Below, piece by piece: positions 16,446 through 25,988 of a stretch of DNA of 64,000 bases. This stretch comes from an uncultured Ruminococcus sp. (GTDB lineage: Bacteria; Bacillota; Clostridia; Oscillospirales; Acutalibacteraceae), in the NCBI GenBank assembly GCA_902778175.1, contig CACYWT010000003.1, positions 1-64,000 of the forward strand, read 5' to 3'. The stretch's first letter is position 1. Every line of letters begins with the position of its first letter. The notes under the pieces were generated by a model that was given only the letters and a program-made list of their open reading frames with translations, had not been told where the DNA came from and did not search any database. The translations under genes and the position numbers were made by a program.

Positions 16446-18437
16446 TTGGCAAATAAAAAGGAAACACAAACCTACGGAAACGAAAGTATAACAACTCTTA
16501 AAGGTGCGGACAGAGTCAGAAAACGCCCGGCTGTAATATTCGGCTCGGACGGGATCGAAGGCTGTCAGCACTCTGCTTTTGAGATCCTTTCCAATTCCAT
16601 AGACGAAGCGAGAGAAGGCTACGGCAAGGAGATCATAATAACAAGATTTGCCGACCATTCGATCGAAATAGAAGATTTCGGAAGAGGTATTCCTGTTGAT
16701 TACAACAAAAATGAGGAACGCTATAACTGGGAGCTTGTTTTTTGCGAATTATACGCCGGCGGCAAATATAATACCAACGAAGCGGAAAACTATGAGTTTT
16801 CTCTTGGTCTGAACGGACTCGGACTATGCTCAACCCAGTATGCATCAGAATATATGAATGTTGAGATCAGACGCGACGAAACCTTGTTCAGACTTCATTT
16901 TGAGCATGGTGAAAATGTCGGTGGATTGTCCCGTGAGCCGTACAAAGGCAGGAAAACAGGCACAAAGATCCGCTGGAAGCCTGATATTGAGGTTTTCACC
17001 GATATAGATATTTCCGACGAATATTTCGAGGATGTCATAAAGCGTCAGGCAATTGTAAATGCAGGCATACGCTTTCTGTACCGAAGTGAAACAGAAACGG
17101 GAAAATTTGAAGAAAAAGAATTCAGATATGAAAACGGTATTGAGGATCATGTCCGCGAGCTCGTTGGTGAGGACGCGCTTTCATCAGTACAGTTCTGGCA
17201 GACAGAAAAAATGGTTCGTGATCGTGAGGACAAGCCTGAATATAAGACAAAGATCAATATTGCGCTGGCTTTTTCAAATAAGATCAGTACAGCGGAATAT
17301 TATCACAATTCATCATGGCTTGAATACGGAGGAGCGCCCGAAAAGGCTGTCAGAAATGCATTCGTTTATTCTATAGATAACTATCTCAAGGCAAACGGCA
17401 AATATACAAAGAATGAAGCGAAGATAAATATTGATGATGTCAAGGATTGCCTTGTTATTGTCATTTCCTCTTTTTCGAGCATAACATCATATGAGAACCA
17501 GACGAAAAAAGCTATCAATAACAAAGGTATCCAGGAGGCAATGACAGAATACCTGCGTCATCAGCTTGAGGTATATTTTATTGAAAACAAGCTTGATGCA
17601 GAAAAGATTGCCGGTCAGGTCCTTATTAACAAGCGAAGCCGTGAAAGCGCCGAAAAGACCAGACTGAATATCAAGAAAACTCTTGCCGGAAATATGGATA
17701 TGACCGGACGTGTTGCCAAATTTGTTGACTGCCGAAGCAAGGATAAGAACGAACGCGAGCTTTTCATAGTTGAGGGCGATTCGGCTCTCGGCGCCTGCAA
17801 GCAGGCAAGAAATCCTGATTTTCAGGCGATAATGCCTATCAGGGGCAAGATACTCAACTGCCTGAAGGCGGATTACAATAAGATATTCAAAAGCGAGATA
17901 ATCACCGATCTGTTGAAGGTACTCGGCTGCGGAGTGGAAGTAAAGTCAAAAGCAAACAAGGATCTTGCGACATTTGATATGGATCTTCTCCGCTGGAACA
18001 AGATCATATTCTGCACCGATGCTGATGTTGACGGATTTCATATAAGGACCCTTCTGCTTACTATGATCTACCGGCTTGCGCCGACACTGATCAGAGAAGG
18101 CAAGGTATATATAGCCGAATCTCCGCTTTATGAGATAACATCAAAGGAAAAAGTGTATTTTGCTTATACCGAAGCTGAGAAAGAACAGTTTGTCAGGGAG
18201 ATAGGGGATCAGAAATTCACTATCCAGCGTTCAAAGGGACTTGGTGAAAATGAACCTGATATGATGAGTCTTACTACCATGAATCCGGCAACGAGAAGAC
18301 TTATCAAGATCATGCCGGATGATGCTGCTCAGACAAGCGAAATGTTTGATATTCTTCTCGGCGATAATCTGGCGGTGCGCCGCGATTATATAATAGAAAA
18401 CGGCGCTGATTATATTGACGACGCCGATGTTTCATAA
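16446..18437 (+). CDS. Divergent type IIA DNA topoisomerase, subunit B (GyrB/ParE-like)
   Basis: GHKL ATPase plus Toprim protein that supplies ATP and metal chemistry for a type IIA topoisomerase. Motifs: FEILSNSIDEA (Asn and Glu of the N-box), EDFGRGIPVD, GLNGLGLCSTQ, then Toprim VEGDSALGACKQAR, PIRGKILN and CTDADVDGFHIRTLLL. Several are off-consensus: gyrase has RKRPGMYIG and EGDSAGGSAKQ, here RKRPAVIFG and EGDSALGACKQ. I set the start at TTG 16446, 7 nt after AAGGAGA, giving 663 residues; the GTG at 16410 lacks a ribosome site. It pairs with the A subunit downstream. ParE is the closest standard name, but this is probably a separate clostridial lineage. Confidence 0.88.
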   Translation: MANKKETQTYGNESITTLKGADRVRKRPAVIFGSDGIEGCQHSAFEILSNSIDEAREGYGKEIIITRFADHSIEIEDFGRGIPVDYNKNEERYNWELVFCELYAGGKYNTNEAENYEFSLGLNGLGLCSTQYASEYMNVEIRRDETLFRLHFEHGENVGGLSREPYKGRKTGTKIRWKPDIEVFTDIDISDEYFEDVIKRQAIVNAGIRFLYRSETETGKFEEKEFRYENGIEDHVRELVGEDALSSVQFWQTEKMVRDREDKPEYKTKINIALAFSNKISTAEYYHNSSWLEYGGAPEKAVRNAFVYSIDNYLKANGKYTKNEAKINIDDVKDCLVIVISSFSSITSYENQTKKAINNKGIQEAMTEYLRHQLEVYFIENKLDAEKIAGQVLINKRSRESAEKTRLNIKKTLAGNMDMTGRVAKFVDCRSKDKNERELFIVEGDSALGACKQARNPDFQAIMPIRGKILNCLKADYNKIFKSEIITDLLKVLGCGVEVKSKANKDLATFDMDLLRWNKIIFCTDADVDGFHIRTLLLTMIYRLAPTLIREGKVYIAESPLYEITSKEKVYFAYTEAEKEQFVREIGDQKFTIQRSKGLGENEPDMMSLTTMNPATRRLIKIMPDDAAQTSEMFDILLGDNLAVRRDYIIENGADYIDDADVS

Positions 18438-18633
18438 GTGAACTTCTGAAAACATTATTCACGGGCATTTTGCTGTCAGTTTTTCAGTATGCTTTGTTGT
18501 CAGACCCTGCAATACTACAGTATTACTGCGGCTTTCATCTTCGCCTGCGAAAAAACTTACGAACGCGAACTGCCTCGTGACTCATTTTTCAGAGAACCCC
18601 ATAAAAATAACAGCATTTTCAGGAGAAGGAAAT

Positions 18634-20871
18634 ATGGCAAGAAAAAAGACAACGAAAAAAACCTCCGCTGCGCCGAAATTACAGGGATATATTGCAGGCG
18701 CAGGCGAGGTTGTTGAGGAAAGGATCATTTCCACACTGCAGGAAAACTTCATGCCCTACGCAATGAGCATAATCCTCAGCCGAGCTATTCCGGAAATAGA
18801 CGGTTTCAAGCCCTCGCACAGAAAACTTCTTTATACAATGTATAAAATGGGACTGCTTGGCAGCACCCGTACAAAATCCGCTAATATTGTCGGACAGACA
18901 ATGCGCCTGAATCCACACGGCGATGCGGCGATATATGACACTATGGTTCGTCTGAGCCGCGGATATGAAGCGCTTCTTCACCCGTTTGTGGATTCAAAGG
19001 GAAACTTCGGCAAATTCTACAGCCGCGATATGGCATGGGCTGCATCACGTTATACCGAAGCAAAGCTTGATCCTATCTGCAACGAGCTTTTCCGTGACAT
19101 AGACAAGGATACAGTTGACTTTGCCGATAACTACGACAATACAATGAAGGAACCGACACTGCTGCCTGCGGCATTCCCGTCTGTTCTTGTAAATGCAAAT
19201 ACCGGTATTGCTGTAGGTATGGCAAGCTCAATATGTTCATTCAATCTTTCGGAAGTATGTCAGACAACGATCGGACTTCTGAGGGATCCGGATTTTGATA
19301 TCATGTCTACACTTGTCGCACCGGATTTTACCGGAGGCGCGCAGATAATATATGATAAAAACACAATTCAGAGCGTTTACGAAACCGGACGCGGAAGCAT
19401 TCGTCTAAGGGGACGCTATACCTATGACAAATATGCAAATTGCATCGATATACTTTCAATTCCGCAGACAACAACATCAGAAGCGATCATCGAAAAGGTG
19501 ATAGATCTCGTTAAAGCGGGAAAGATAAAGGAAATATCCGATATCCGTGATGAAACAGGTATCGACGGACTGAAGATCACAATTGATCTCAAGCGCAGCA
19601 CTGATCCGGAAAAGCTTATGGCTAAGCTTTACAAGATGACTCCGCTTGAGGACAGCTTTTCCTGCAATTTCAATATTCTTATTGCTGGTACTCCGAAGGT
19701 AATGGGCGTCAGGGAGATACTCAATGAATGGTCTGCCTTCCGTATAGAATGTGTAAGGAGAAGAACGTATTTTGATCTTCATAAAAAGCAGGATAAGCTG
19801 CATCTGTTAAGAGGTCTTGAAAAGATATTACTTGATATAGATAAGGCGATAAAGATCATACGCCATACCGAAGAGGAGGCAATGGTCGTTCCAAACCTCA
19901 TGTCGGGTTTCGGTATTGATGAAGTACAGGCGGAATATGTTGCTGAAATAAAGCTGCGTCACCTCAACAGGGAATATATCCTCAAAAGAACTGACGATAT
20001 TTCCGCGCTGGAAAAGGAAATTGCGGAGCTTGAAGCTATTCTTGCGAGCAAAACCAAGATCAAGAATATTATTATCCGCGAGCTTTCCGAGATCGCGGAA
20101 AAATACGGTCAGCCCAGAAGAAGCATGATAATCTATGCCGAGGATATCGAAGATGATACGGCAATAGAAGAAGTACCGGATTATGCAGTTAATCTCTTCT
20201 TTACAAAAGAGGGATATTTCAAAAAGATCACTCCGCTTTCGCTGAGAATGAGCGGCGAGCATAAGCTTAAAGAAGGCGACGAGATAACCGAGCACTTTGA
20301 ATCGACCAATAATTCCGATCTGATATTTTTCACGGACAAGGCGATGGCGTATAAGGCAAAAACAGCTGATTTTTCAGATACAAAAACAAGTGTTCTCGGT
20401 GAATTCATACCCTCCAGACTTGGCTTTGACGAGGGAGAAAATGCCGTTTATATGATTCCGACCAAGGATTACAGCGGATATGTCATTTTTGTATTTGAAA
20501 GCGGTAAGGTGGCAAAGATCCCGCTTGAAGCCTATGCTACAAAGAACAACCGCAAAAAGCTCACAGGCGCATATTGTGACAAGGAAAGATTGGCTGCCGT
20601 TTGCTTTGTCCCTGACGACGAAAGCGATATTGTTCTTCTATCGACCTCGGGAAGAGCGCTTGTATTCAGAGCAAGCGATATTCTTCCGAAAACCACCCGT
20701 ACAACTCAGGGCGTAAATGTAATGAAACAGAAAAAGGGACACAGGGTCATTTCGGCAAGGCTCCTGTCTGACGGTGTGCTGAGTGACAGCGAACGCTACC
20801 GCGCGAAAAGTCTTCCTTCGATGGGGCAGCTTCCGCGCTCCAGTGAAGCAGAACAAATGAAAATCGAATGA
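18634..20871 (+). CDS. Divergent type IIA DNA topoisomerase, subunit A (GyrA/ParC-like)
   Basis: DNA-cleaving subunit partnered with the gene upstream. It has the winged-helix breakage domain with GFKPSHRKLLYTMYKMGL, NPHGDAAIYDTMVRLS and the catalytic tyrosine in AASRYTEAKL, a coiled-coil tower (about 350-480), and a C-terminal propeller-like part (about 515-720). The quinolone-region serine of GyrA (HGDS) is alanine here, and no gyrase GyrA-box is seen, so decatenation (ParC-like) is more likely than supercoiling. I choose ATG 18634, after AGGAGAAGGA, giving 745 residues. The 196 nt between the two subunits shows no clear terminator. Confidence 0.88.
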   Translation: MARKKTTKKTSAAPKLQGYIAGAGEVVEERIISTLQENFMPYAMSIILSRAIPEIDGFKPSHRKLLYTMYKMGLLGSTRTKSANIVGQTMRLNPHGDAAIYDTMVRLSRGYEALLHPFVDSKGNFGKFYSRDMAWAASRYTEAKLDPICNELFRDIDKDTVDFADNYDNTMKEPTLLPAAFPSVLVNANTGIAVGMASSICSFNLSEVCQTTIGLLRDPDFDIMSTLVAPDFTGGAQIIYDKNTIQSVYETGRGSIRLRGRYTYDKYANCIDILSIPQTTTSEAIIEKVIDLVKAGKIKEISDIRDETGIDGLKITIDLKRSTDPEKLMAKLYKMTPLEDSFSCNFNILIAGTPKVMGVREILNEWSAFRIECVRRRTYFDLHKKQDKLHLLRGLEKILLDIDKAIKIIRHTEEEAMVVPNLMSGFGIDEVQAEYVAEIKLRHLNREYILKRTDDISALEKEIAELEAILASKTKIKNIIIRELSEIAEKYGQPRRSMIIYAEDIEDDTAIEEVPDYAVNLFFTKEGYFKKITPLSLRMSGEHKLKEGDEITEHFESTNNSDLIFFTDKAMAYKAKTADFSDTKTSVLGEFIPSRLGFDEGENAVYMIPTKDYSGYVIFVFESGKVAKIPLEAYATKNNRKKLTGAYCDKERLAAVCFVPDDESDIVLLSTSGRALVFRASDILPKTTRTTQGVNVMKQKKGHRVISARLLSDGVLSDSERYRAKSLPSMGQLPRSSEAEQMKIE

Positions 20872-20879
20872 TAAATAAT

Positions 20880-20969
20880 CTGCTCCGCTGTAATTTGCAG
20901 CGGAGCAGGACAGAATTATGATACTGCTGTTCCGTATAAAGACGGAACATAAATAGCTTATGCATAAGC
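20880..20969. repeat. Three consecutive inverted repeats after the topoisomerase genes
   Basis: Stem 1 is 11 bp (20880-20890 with 20898-20908), stem 2 is 8 bp (20928-20935 with 20942-20949), and stem 3 is a perfect 14-nt palindrome at 20956-20969. None is directly followed by a T tract; a T run comes only at about 20982-20991. They may jointly end transcription or protect the 3' end. Confidence 0.6.
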
Positions 20970-21023
20970 GGACAGTTTATTCATTTTTTTTTGCAAAATC
21001 CTGGTAAATCTTTGATATTTTAC

Positions 21024-21052
21024 TTGATTTTCTATTTACTATGTGGTATCAT
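21024..21052 (+). promoter_or_regulatory. Promoter of secG
   Basis: TTGATT (21024-21029), 17-nt spacer, TATCAT (21047-21052), preceded by an extended -10 TG (21044-21045). It lies 42 bp before the secG start. Confidence 0.7.
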
Positions 21053-21094
21053 ATTTAAGTATGTTAAGCAAAATCGAATGGAGGATCATACATA

Positions 21095-21607
21095 ATGGGA
21101 ATCTGGGAAATCATCGTTGGAATACTTGTTCTTATTCTTTCAATAATAATGGTAATTGTAATTATCCTGCAGGAGGGTCATCAGGCAGGACTTGGCACAG
21201 TTACCGGCGGCGCTGATTCTTTCCTTTCAAGAGGAAAAGCAAGAACAGCAGATGCAATTTTTGCAAGAGTGACCAGATATTGTGCGATCACTTTCTTTGT
21301 ACTGGTAATCATACTCAATGCGCTTTCGTTCTTCGGTCTTACCGGCAGCAAGGTAGATGATAACAAAGCTGCGGCTGAATCTTCAGCAGTTATTGATCTG
21401 GATAAGGAATCATCAAAGTCTGAGGAAACAAGCAAAACCGAGGGAGATGCTTCAAAGAGCGAATCTCAGGAGGCTTCCAAGGAAGAGTCAAAGAGCGAAT
21501 CCAAAGAGGAATCCAAGTCGGAATCCAAAACAGAATCCAAAGAAGCGTCTGCTGCAGAAAGCAAAGCTTCGGATGAACAGTCAAAGACAAGTGAAGCTGC
21601 TGAATAA
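21095..21607 (+). CDS. secG: Preprotein translocase subunit SecG with a long charged C-terminal tail
   Basis: SecG is the small two-helix subunit of the SecYEG export channel. Residues 1-86 are a standard SecG: helix 1 (about 4-28), the loop LQEGHQAGLGTVTGGADSF, and helix 2 (about 66-85). The usual protein ends near residue 75-85; here a further 85 residues follow, made almost only of Ser, Lys, Glu and Ala with repeats such as SKEESKSES. The ribosome site GGAGG precedes the ATG. A terminator follows directly. Confidence 0.92.
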   Translation: MGIWEIIVGILVLILSIIMVIVIILQEGHQAGLGTVTGGADSFLSRGKARTADAIFARVTRYCAITFFVLVIILNALSFFGLTGSKVDDNKAAAESSAVIDLDKESSKSEETSKTEGDASKSESQEASKEESKSESKEESKSESKTESKEASAAESKASDEQSKTSEAAE

Positions 21608-21637
21608 TCAGGGCTGTCAGTCTGAGAACAGAGTAAG

Positions 21638-21676
21638 AGCATCTTCAATGTGAACCGTTGGAGATGCTTATTTTTT
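21638..21676 (+). terminator. Terminator of secG
   Basis: Stem of about 8 bp (core 21638-21644 with 21662-21668) followed by six T (21671-21676). The cca start is only 17 nt further, so cca may depend on read-through or on a promoter inside secG. Confidence 0.7.
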
Positions 21677-21692
21677 AAGGTGAAGTGAGAAT

Positions 21693-23069
21693 ATGGTTAT
21701 CGAAATGCCGGAAAATGCAAAAAAGATCATATCTTTGCTTACGGATGCCGGATACAGCGCATATGCTGTCGGCGGATGCATCCGTGATTCCATTATGGGC
21801 ATTACTCCTGACGACTGGGATATCTGCACCTCGGCGCGTCCGCAGGAGGTACTTTCTGTTCTCGGAAAGAAGAATATTATCATGAACGGGGAAAAACACG
21901 GAACCGTTACAGTATTCTATGATGAGCCTTATGAAATTACAACATTCAGGACTGAAGGCGATTATGCCGATTGCCGTCATCCTGACAAGGTTACATTTGT
22001 CAATGATCTTCGTGAAGATCTCGCCCGGAGGGATTTTACCGTAAATGCAATGGCATATAATGATAAAGACGGGCTTTGCGATTATTTTTCCGGTCAGAAT
22101 GATATTGAAAAAAAGATTATCAGATGTGTTGGCGATCCGACACAAAGATTCAGCGAAGATGCGCTTCGTATACTGAGAGCGCTGCGGTTTTCGTCCAAAC
22201 TCGGATTCAGTATCGAAAACAATACTTCCGAAGCAGCAATAAAAAATGCAGGATTACTGGAAAATATCTCAGCCGAACGCATACGCGACGAGCTTATCAG
22301 GATAATCGACGGAAAATACGCCGAACAGATCCTTACTGATTATACGGATATATTTGAAACAATTATTCCGGAGATAAGACCGCTGGTAGGTCATCTTCAA
22401 TACAATCCCCATCATATTTACGATATCTGGATGCATACAATAAAGGTCGTAGTAAAATCTCCGCACGGTACAGTACCGAGAATGGCTGCTCTGCTTCATG
22501 ATATTGCGAAGCCTCTTTGCTTTACAAGAGATGAACGCGGCACAGGTCATTTTAAAGGACACCCGGAATTGGGCGCGGATATGGCTTGTAATATAATGAG
22601 AAGACTTCGTTTTGACAATAAAACGATAGATGATGTCGAAAAGCTGATAAGACACCATGACAGACGACCGCCGGCAAATGAAAAAAACGTAAGAAGAATG
22701 TTGTACGATCTTGGCAGAAAAAGATTCCTGATGCTCTGCGATCTTAAAACTGCCGATGCAAGAGGACAGAATCCCGCGCTTCTTAAAGAAAAGATCGAAT
22801 ATATAGAAAAACTCAGAGAGATCTGTTTCAAAGAGCTGTCGAACGGAAGCTGCTTTGAACTGAAAGGTCTTGCCATTAACGGCAAGGATCTGCTCTCACT
22901 CGGTATCCCAAAAGGAAAGCAGCTTGGTCTGACTTTGCGGTATCTTCTTGACAGTGTGATAGAAGGTGATCTGCCGAATGAACGGATCAGTCTGATCGAT
23001 GCCGCGCTCGAATATTACAGATCGGAATTTCTTTCTGCTGACAAACCGGCAGAGCTGAATAAAGGATAG
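21693..23069 (+). CDS. cca: CCA tRNA nucleotidyltransferase with HD domain
   Basis: Adds or repairs the 3' CCA end of tRNA. The nucleotidyltransferase head has YAVGGCIRDSIMG and the metal-binding pair in DDWDICTSA, then REDLARRDFTVNAMAYN, and the RNA-binding neck. From about residue 240 an HD phosphohydrolase domain is seen, with HxxK-type LLHDIAKP and FKGHPELGAD. Length 458 fits the HD-containing class. It cannot be decided by eye whether it adds CCA or only A. It starts a string of cca, DnaD-like, DnaC-like and degV genes. Confidence 0.93.
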   Translation: MVIEMPENAKKIISLLTDAGYSAYAVGGCIRDSIMGITPDDWDICTSARPQEVLSVLGKKNIIMNGEKHGTVTVFYDEPYEITTFRTEGDYADCRHPDKVTFVNDLREDLARRDFTVNAMAYNDKDGLCDYFSGQNDIEKKIIRCVGDPTQRFSEDALRILRALRFSSKLGFSIENNTSEAAIKNAGLLENISAERIRDELIRIIDGKYAEQILTDYTDIFETIIPEIRPLVGHLQYNPHHIYDIWMHTIKVVVKSPHGTVPRMAALLHDIAKPLCFTRDERGTGHFKGHPELGADMACNIMRRLRFDNKTIDDVEKLIRHHDRRPPANEKNVRRMLYDLGRKRFLMLCDLKTADARGQNPALLKEKIEYIEKLREICFKELSNGSCFELKGLAINGKDLLSLGIPKGKQLGLTLRYLLDSVIEGDLPNERISLIDAALEYYRSEFLSADKPAELNKG

Positions 23070-23076
23070 TATAATA

Positions 23077-24081
23077 ATGGATTATAAATTAGAACTCGGT
23101 GCATGGAACAGTGTATTTGCCGTTCCGTGTGAAATAGCAGATAAGCACCTGAAGCTTGCCGGTGCAGTACAATTAAAGGTGATACTCTGGTTTCTGCGTC
23201 ATGCCGGGGAAAACTGTTCAGTTGAAAGTATAGCTGAATCTCTTTCCTTGCCGGCTGCTGATGTAAAGGACAGTCTTACATATTGGAAGGAAATGGGTAT
23301 TCTCAGAATTGACGGACAGACGCTTGCACCCGTGCAGCCTGAAACTGAAATATCTGACGGAACTGAATATGCTGCGGAAAAGGAACCGGAAATAATTCCG
23401 GCAGCTCCCGTCAAAGCATCAAGAGCCGTATCACGTCCTGAAAAGCCGGATATCAGGTATCTTACACAGAGAATGAATGAGGACGAAGGTATAGTTTATC
23501 TTATGCAGTCTGCTGATGAGATCTTCGGCAGACCCACAAACAATAATGATAAGGCAACCCTGCTGATGATACATGAAACCGATGGTCTGCCTGTTGAAGT
23601 AATAATAATGCTGCTCAGATATGCTGCCGATATCGGTAAATGCAATATAAGATATATCGAAAAGATCGCAATTAACTGGGCTGATAATGATATCAATACT
23701 CTTGAACGTGCAGAAAAAAGGATAAGGGAGCTTACTGACGGCAGAAATGCTGCTGTAAGGATACAGAAACTTTTCGGGATAGATAATCATTCTCCTACAG
23801 AAAAAGAGAGCGGCTATGCCGATAAATGGATAAATCAGTTCAGGTTTTCCGATGAAATGCTCCGTAAGGCATATGAGATCTGTGTTGACAGCAAATCAAA
23901 ATATATACCCGGTTATGTTGATTCTATCCTTACCCGTTGGGCTAAGGAGGGAATCACCACGCCCGGACAGGCGGATCAGGAGAAAAACGGAAAGAAAAAA
24001 TCTTCCTCAAAGAAAAGCTATAATACAACCTTTGATATATCCGAATATGAAAGCACAAGCGTAATTGATGAGGAGGATTGA
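23077..24081 (+). CDS. DnaD domain protein (primosome component)
   Basis: The 334-residue protein has an N-terminal winged-helix part (about 1-90, including VESIAESLSLPAADVKDSLTY), a low-complexity linker (about 90-125) and a DnaD/DnaB C-terminal type domain (about 140-215, with the family-like stretch YIEKIAINWADNDI). DnaD proteins help load the replicative helicase at the origin and at restarted forks in Firmicutes. The C-terminus is Lys/Ser rich. It is followed at once by a DnaC-like loader gene, as in many clostridia. Confidence 0.85.
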   Translation: MDYKLELGAWNSVFAVPCEIADKHLKLAGAVQLKVILWFLRHAGENCSVESIAESLSLPAADVKDSLTYWKEMGILRIDGQTLAPVQPETEISDGTEYAAEKEPEIIPAAPVKASRAVSRPEKPDIRYLTQRMNEDEGIVYLMQSADEIFGRPTNNNDKATLLMIHETDGLPVEVIIMLLRYAADIGKCNIRYIEKIAINWADNDINTLERAEKRIRELTDGRNAAVRIQKLFGIDNHSPTEKESGYADKWINQFRFSDEMLRKAYEICVDSKSKYIPGYVDSILTRWAKEGITTPGQADQEKNGKKKSSSKKSYNTTFDISEYESTSVIDEED

Positions 24082-24083
24082 AA

Positions 24084-25085
24084 GTGGCATATAATAAGGA
24101 AATATACGAAAGAGCATGGCAGTTAATGGAAAAAAGAAGACTCTGTGCGGAACAGGAGCTTGAGAAACGACGCTCTGTCTTATTTGCAGCTTGTCCGCGT
24201 GCTGAGGAAATAGAACGGGAGCTTACTTCATATTCTGTCAGGGCAGCTAAGGCGGTTCTCAGGGGTGCGGATCTGAAAAATGAACTGACCCTGATGAAAA
24301 AGAATAATATAGCTTTGCAGAATGAGCTTAAAGCTATTCTTGAAAAAAATGATCTTCCGGAGAATTATCTTGAACCTTGGTATGAATGTGAGCTTTGCAG
24401 TGATAAGGGTAATATTGACGGAAAAATGTGCGAATGTATGAAAACCCTGATAAAAAAGACAGCCTATGAACAGCTTAACAGTATTTCGCCTTTGTCATTA
24501 TGTACATTTGAAAGCTTTGAGCTGAAATATTATCCTGATTCTTCTGCTGAAAAGGGAGAAGGCCGCACCCAGAAGGATTATATGAGATCAGTCCTGAATT
24601 ACTGTAAAAAGTATGCGGACAATTTTTCCGGCAATTCCAGAAGTCTTATCTTTCAGGGAGGAACAGGTCTTGGCAAGACGCATCTTTCCCTTGCGATAGC
24701 CCAGCGAGTCATTGAACTTGGCAGCAGTGTTATCTATGTATCCGCCCCTGATATTGTAATGCAGCTTGAAAAGGAGCATTTCAGCGGAAAATACGGAGAA
24801 AGCGGCGACAGCGAACAGCTCCTCGGTGAATGTGATCTTCTCATACTTGATGATCTGGGAACTGAATTCCAGACAAAATATACAGTTGCAGCAATATATA
24901 ATATTATCAATAAGCGTCTGCTGACATCGCACCCGACAATAATAAGTACGAATCTGTCATTATCAGAAATGCATCAGCTGTACGGCGACCGTATGGTATC
25001 GAGGATAATAGGTATGCTTGACAGAATCGAATTTGTCGGAAACGATATCCGCCAGATAAAACGCAGAGAAAAAAGAAAGAAATAA
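24084..25085 (+). CDS. DnaC/DnaI-like ATP-binding protein (helicase loader type)
   Basis: AAA+ ATPase related to the helicase loaders DnaC/DnaI and to IstB. The N-terminal half is a coiled coil followed by a cysteine motif CELCSDKGNIDGKMCECM (possible zinc site); the AAA+ part has Walker A FQGGTGLGKTHLS, Walker B CDLLILDDLGTE and sensor STNLS. I prefer the GTG at 24084, 7 nt after AGGAGG (24071-24076), to the TTG at 24078, which is only 1 nt from that site. It belongs with the DnaD-like gene just upstream. Confidence 0.88.
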   Translation: MAYNKEIYERAWQLMEKRRLCAEQELEKRRSVLFAACPRAEEIERELTSYSVRAAKAVLRGADLKNELTLMKKNNIALQNELKAILEKNDLPENYLEPWYECELCSDKGNIDGKMCECMKTLIKKTAYEQLNSISPLSLCTFESFELKYYPDSSAEKGEGRTQKDYMRSVLNYCKKYADNFSGNSRSLIFQGGTGLGKTHLSLAIAQRVIELGSSVIYVSAPDIVMQLEKEHFSGKYGESGDSEQLLGECDLLILDDLGTEFQTKYTVAAIYNIINKRLLTSHPTIISTNLSLSEMHQLYGDRMVSRIIGMLDRIEFVGNDIRQIKRREKRKK

Positions 25086-25102
25086 ACTCGGAGGTAACAA
25101 AT

Positions 25103-25954
25103 ATGCCAGGAATAATTCTTACAGCTGACAGCACTTGTGATCTTACTAAAGAACTCAGAGAGCGTTATAAAGTAAAATATACTCCGCTCCATATCGTGCT
25201 CGGTGAAAGATCCTATGAGGACGGAGTGAATATCAAACCGGAAGAAATATACAGAAATTTTGAGGCTACCGGAACACTACCGAAAACCGCAGCAGTAAAT
25301 GTAGATGAATATATCAGCTTTTTCACTCCCTATATTAATGAAGGATTCAGTATTATACACATCAACTTAGGCTCTTCATTGTCATCAACGTATCAGAACG
25401 CCTGCATAGCCGCAAAAAAACTCGGAAAAGTATATCCTGTGGATTCATGCAATCTTTCTACAGGTTCGGGGCATCTTGTTATTGAAGCGGCAAAAATGAT
25501 AGACCGCGGAATGGAAGCGAAGGAAATATCCGATACCTTGAAATCAATGACTTCCAAGGTTCATTCCAGCTTTATCATAGATAAACTGAACTACCTCCGT
25601 GCAGGAGGAAGATGCTCTGCTCTCGCAGTACTCGGAGCAAACCTCCTGAAACTCAAGCCCTGTATTGAAGTAAATAATTCCGACGGTTCAATGGATGTCG
25701 GAAAAAAGTACAGAGGAAATCTTGACAGGGTACTTGTTCAGTATGTTGATGAAAAGCTTGCCCAATATGATAATATACGCAAGGATAAAATATTTATTAC
25801 TCATGCCGGAATAGGCGACGATCACGTTAAGGTAGTATATGATCATCTTTCATCAAAGGGAATTTTTGATAATATCTATATTACCCGTGCAAGCTGTACG
25901 ATATCCTCGCACTGCGGTCCCGGAACACTCGGTATTCTTTTTATGACGGAATAA
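25103..25954 (+). CDS. DegV family fatty acid-binding protein
   Basis: Members bind fatty acids and, as FakB, hand them to a kinase for phospholipid synthesis. The start IILTADSTCDLTKELRERY, the central INLGSSLSSTYQNA with the conserved serines, and LNYLRAGGRCSA are all family marks. Length 283 is normal. No fakA gene is nearby, so a lipid-uptake role is by family only. It has a good GGAGG ribosome site. A strong hairpin lies shortly downstream. Confidence 0.9.
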   Translation: MPGIILTADSTCDLTKELRERYKVKYTPLHIVLGERSYEDGVNIKPEEIYRNFEATGTLPKTAAVNVDEYISFFTPYINEGFSIIHINLGSSLSSTYQNACIAAKKLGKVYPVDSCNLSTGSGHLVIEAAKMIDRGMEAKEISDTLKSMTSKVHSSFIIDKLNYLRAGGRCSALAVLGANLLKLKPCIEVNNSDGSMDVGKKYRGNLDRVLVQYVDEKLAQYDNIRKDKIFITHAGIGDDHVKVVYDHLSSKGIFDNIYITRASCTISSHCGPGTLGILFMTE

Positions 25955-25959
25955 AATTG

Positions 25960-25988
25960 TTGACAATGATTATTTTGTATAGTAAAAT
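25960..25988 (+). promoter_or_regulatory. Promoter of the MarR-ABC exporter operon
   Basis: Perfect TTGACA (25960-25965), 17-nt spacer, TAAAAT (25983-25988). It lies directly after the degV stop codon. The -10 touches a large inverted repeat, so a bound repressor would block it. Confidence 0.85.

Noticed and set aside
21357-21653. Separate 98-codon gene inside secG
   Set aside because: Its frame arises from the repetitive Ser/Lys/Glu tail of SecG and has no ribosome site.
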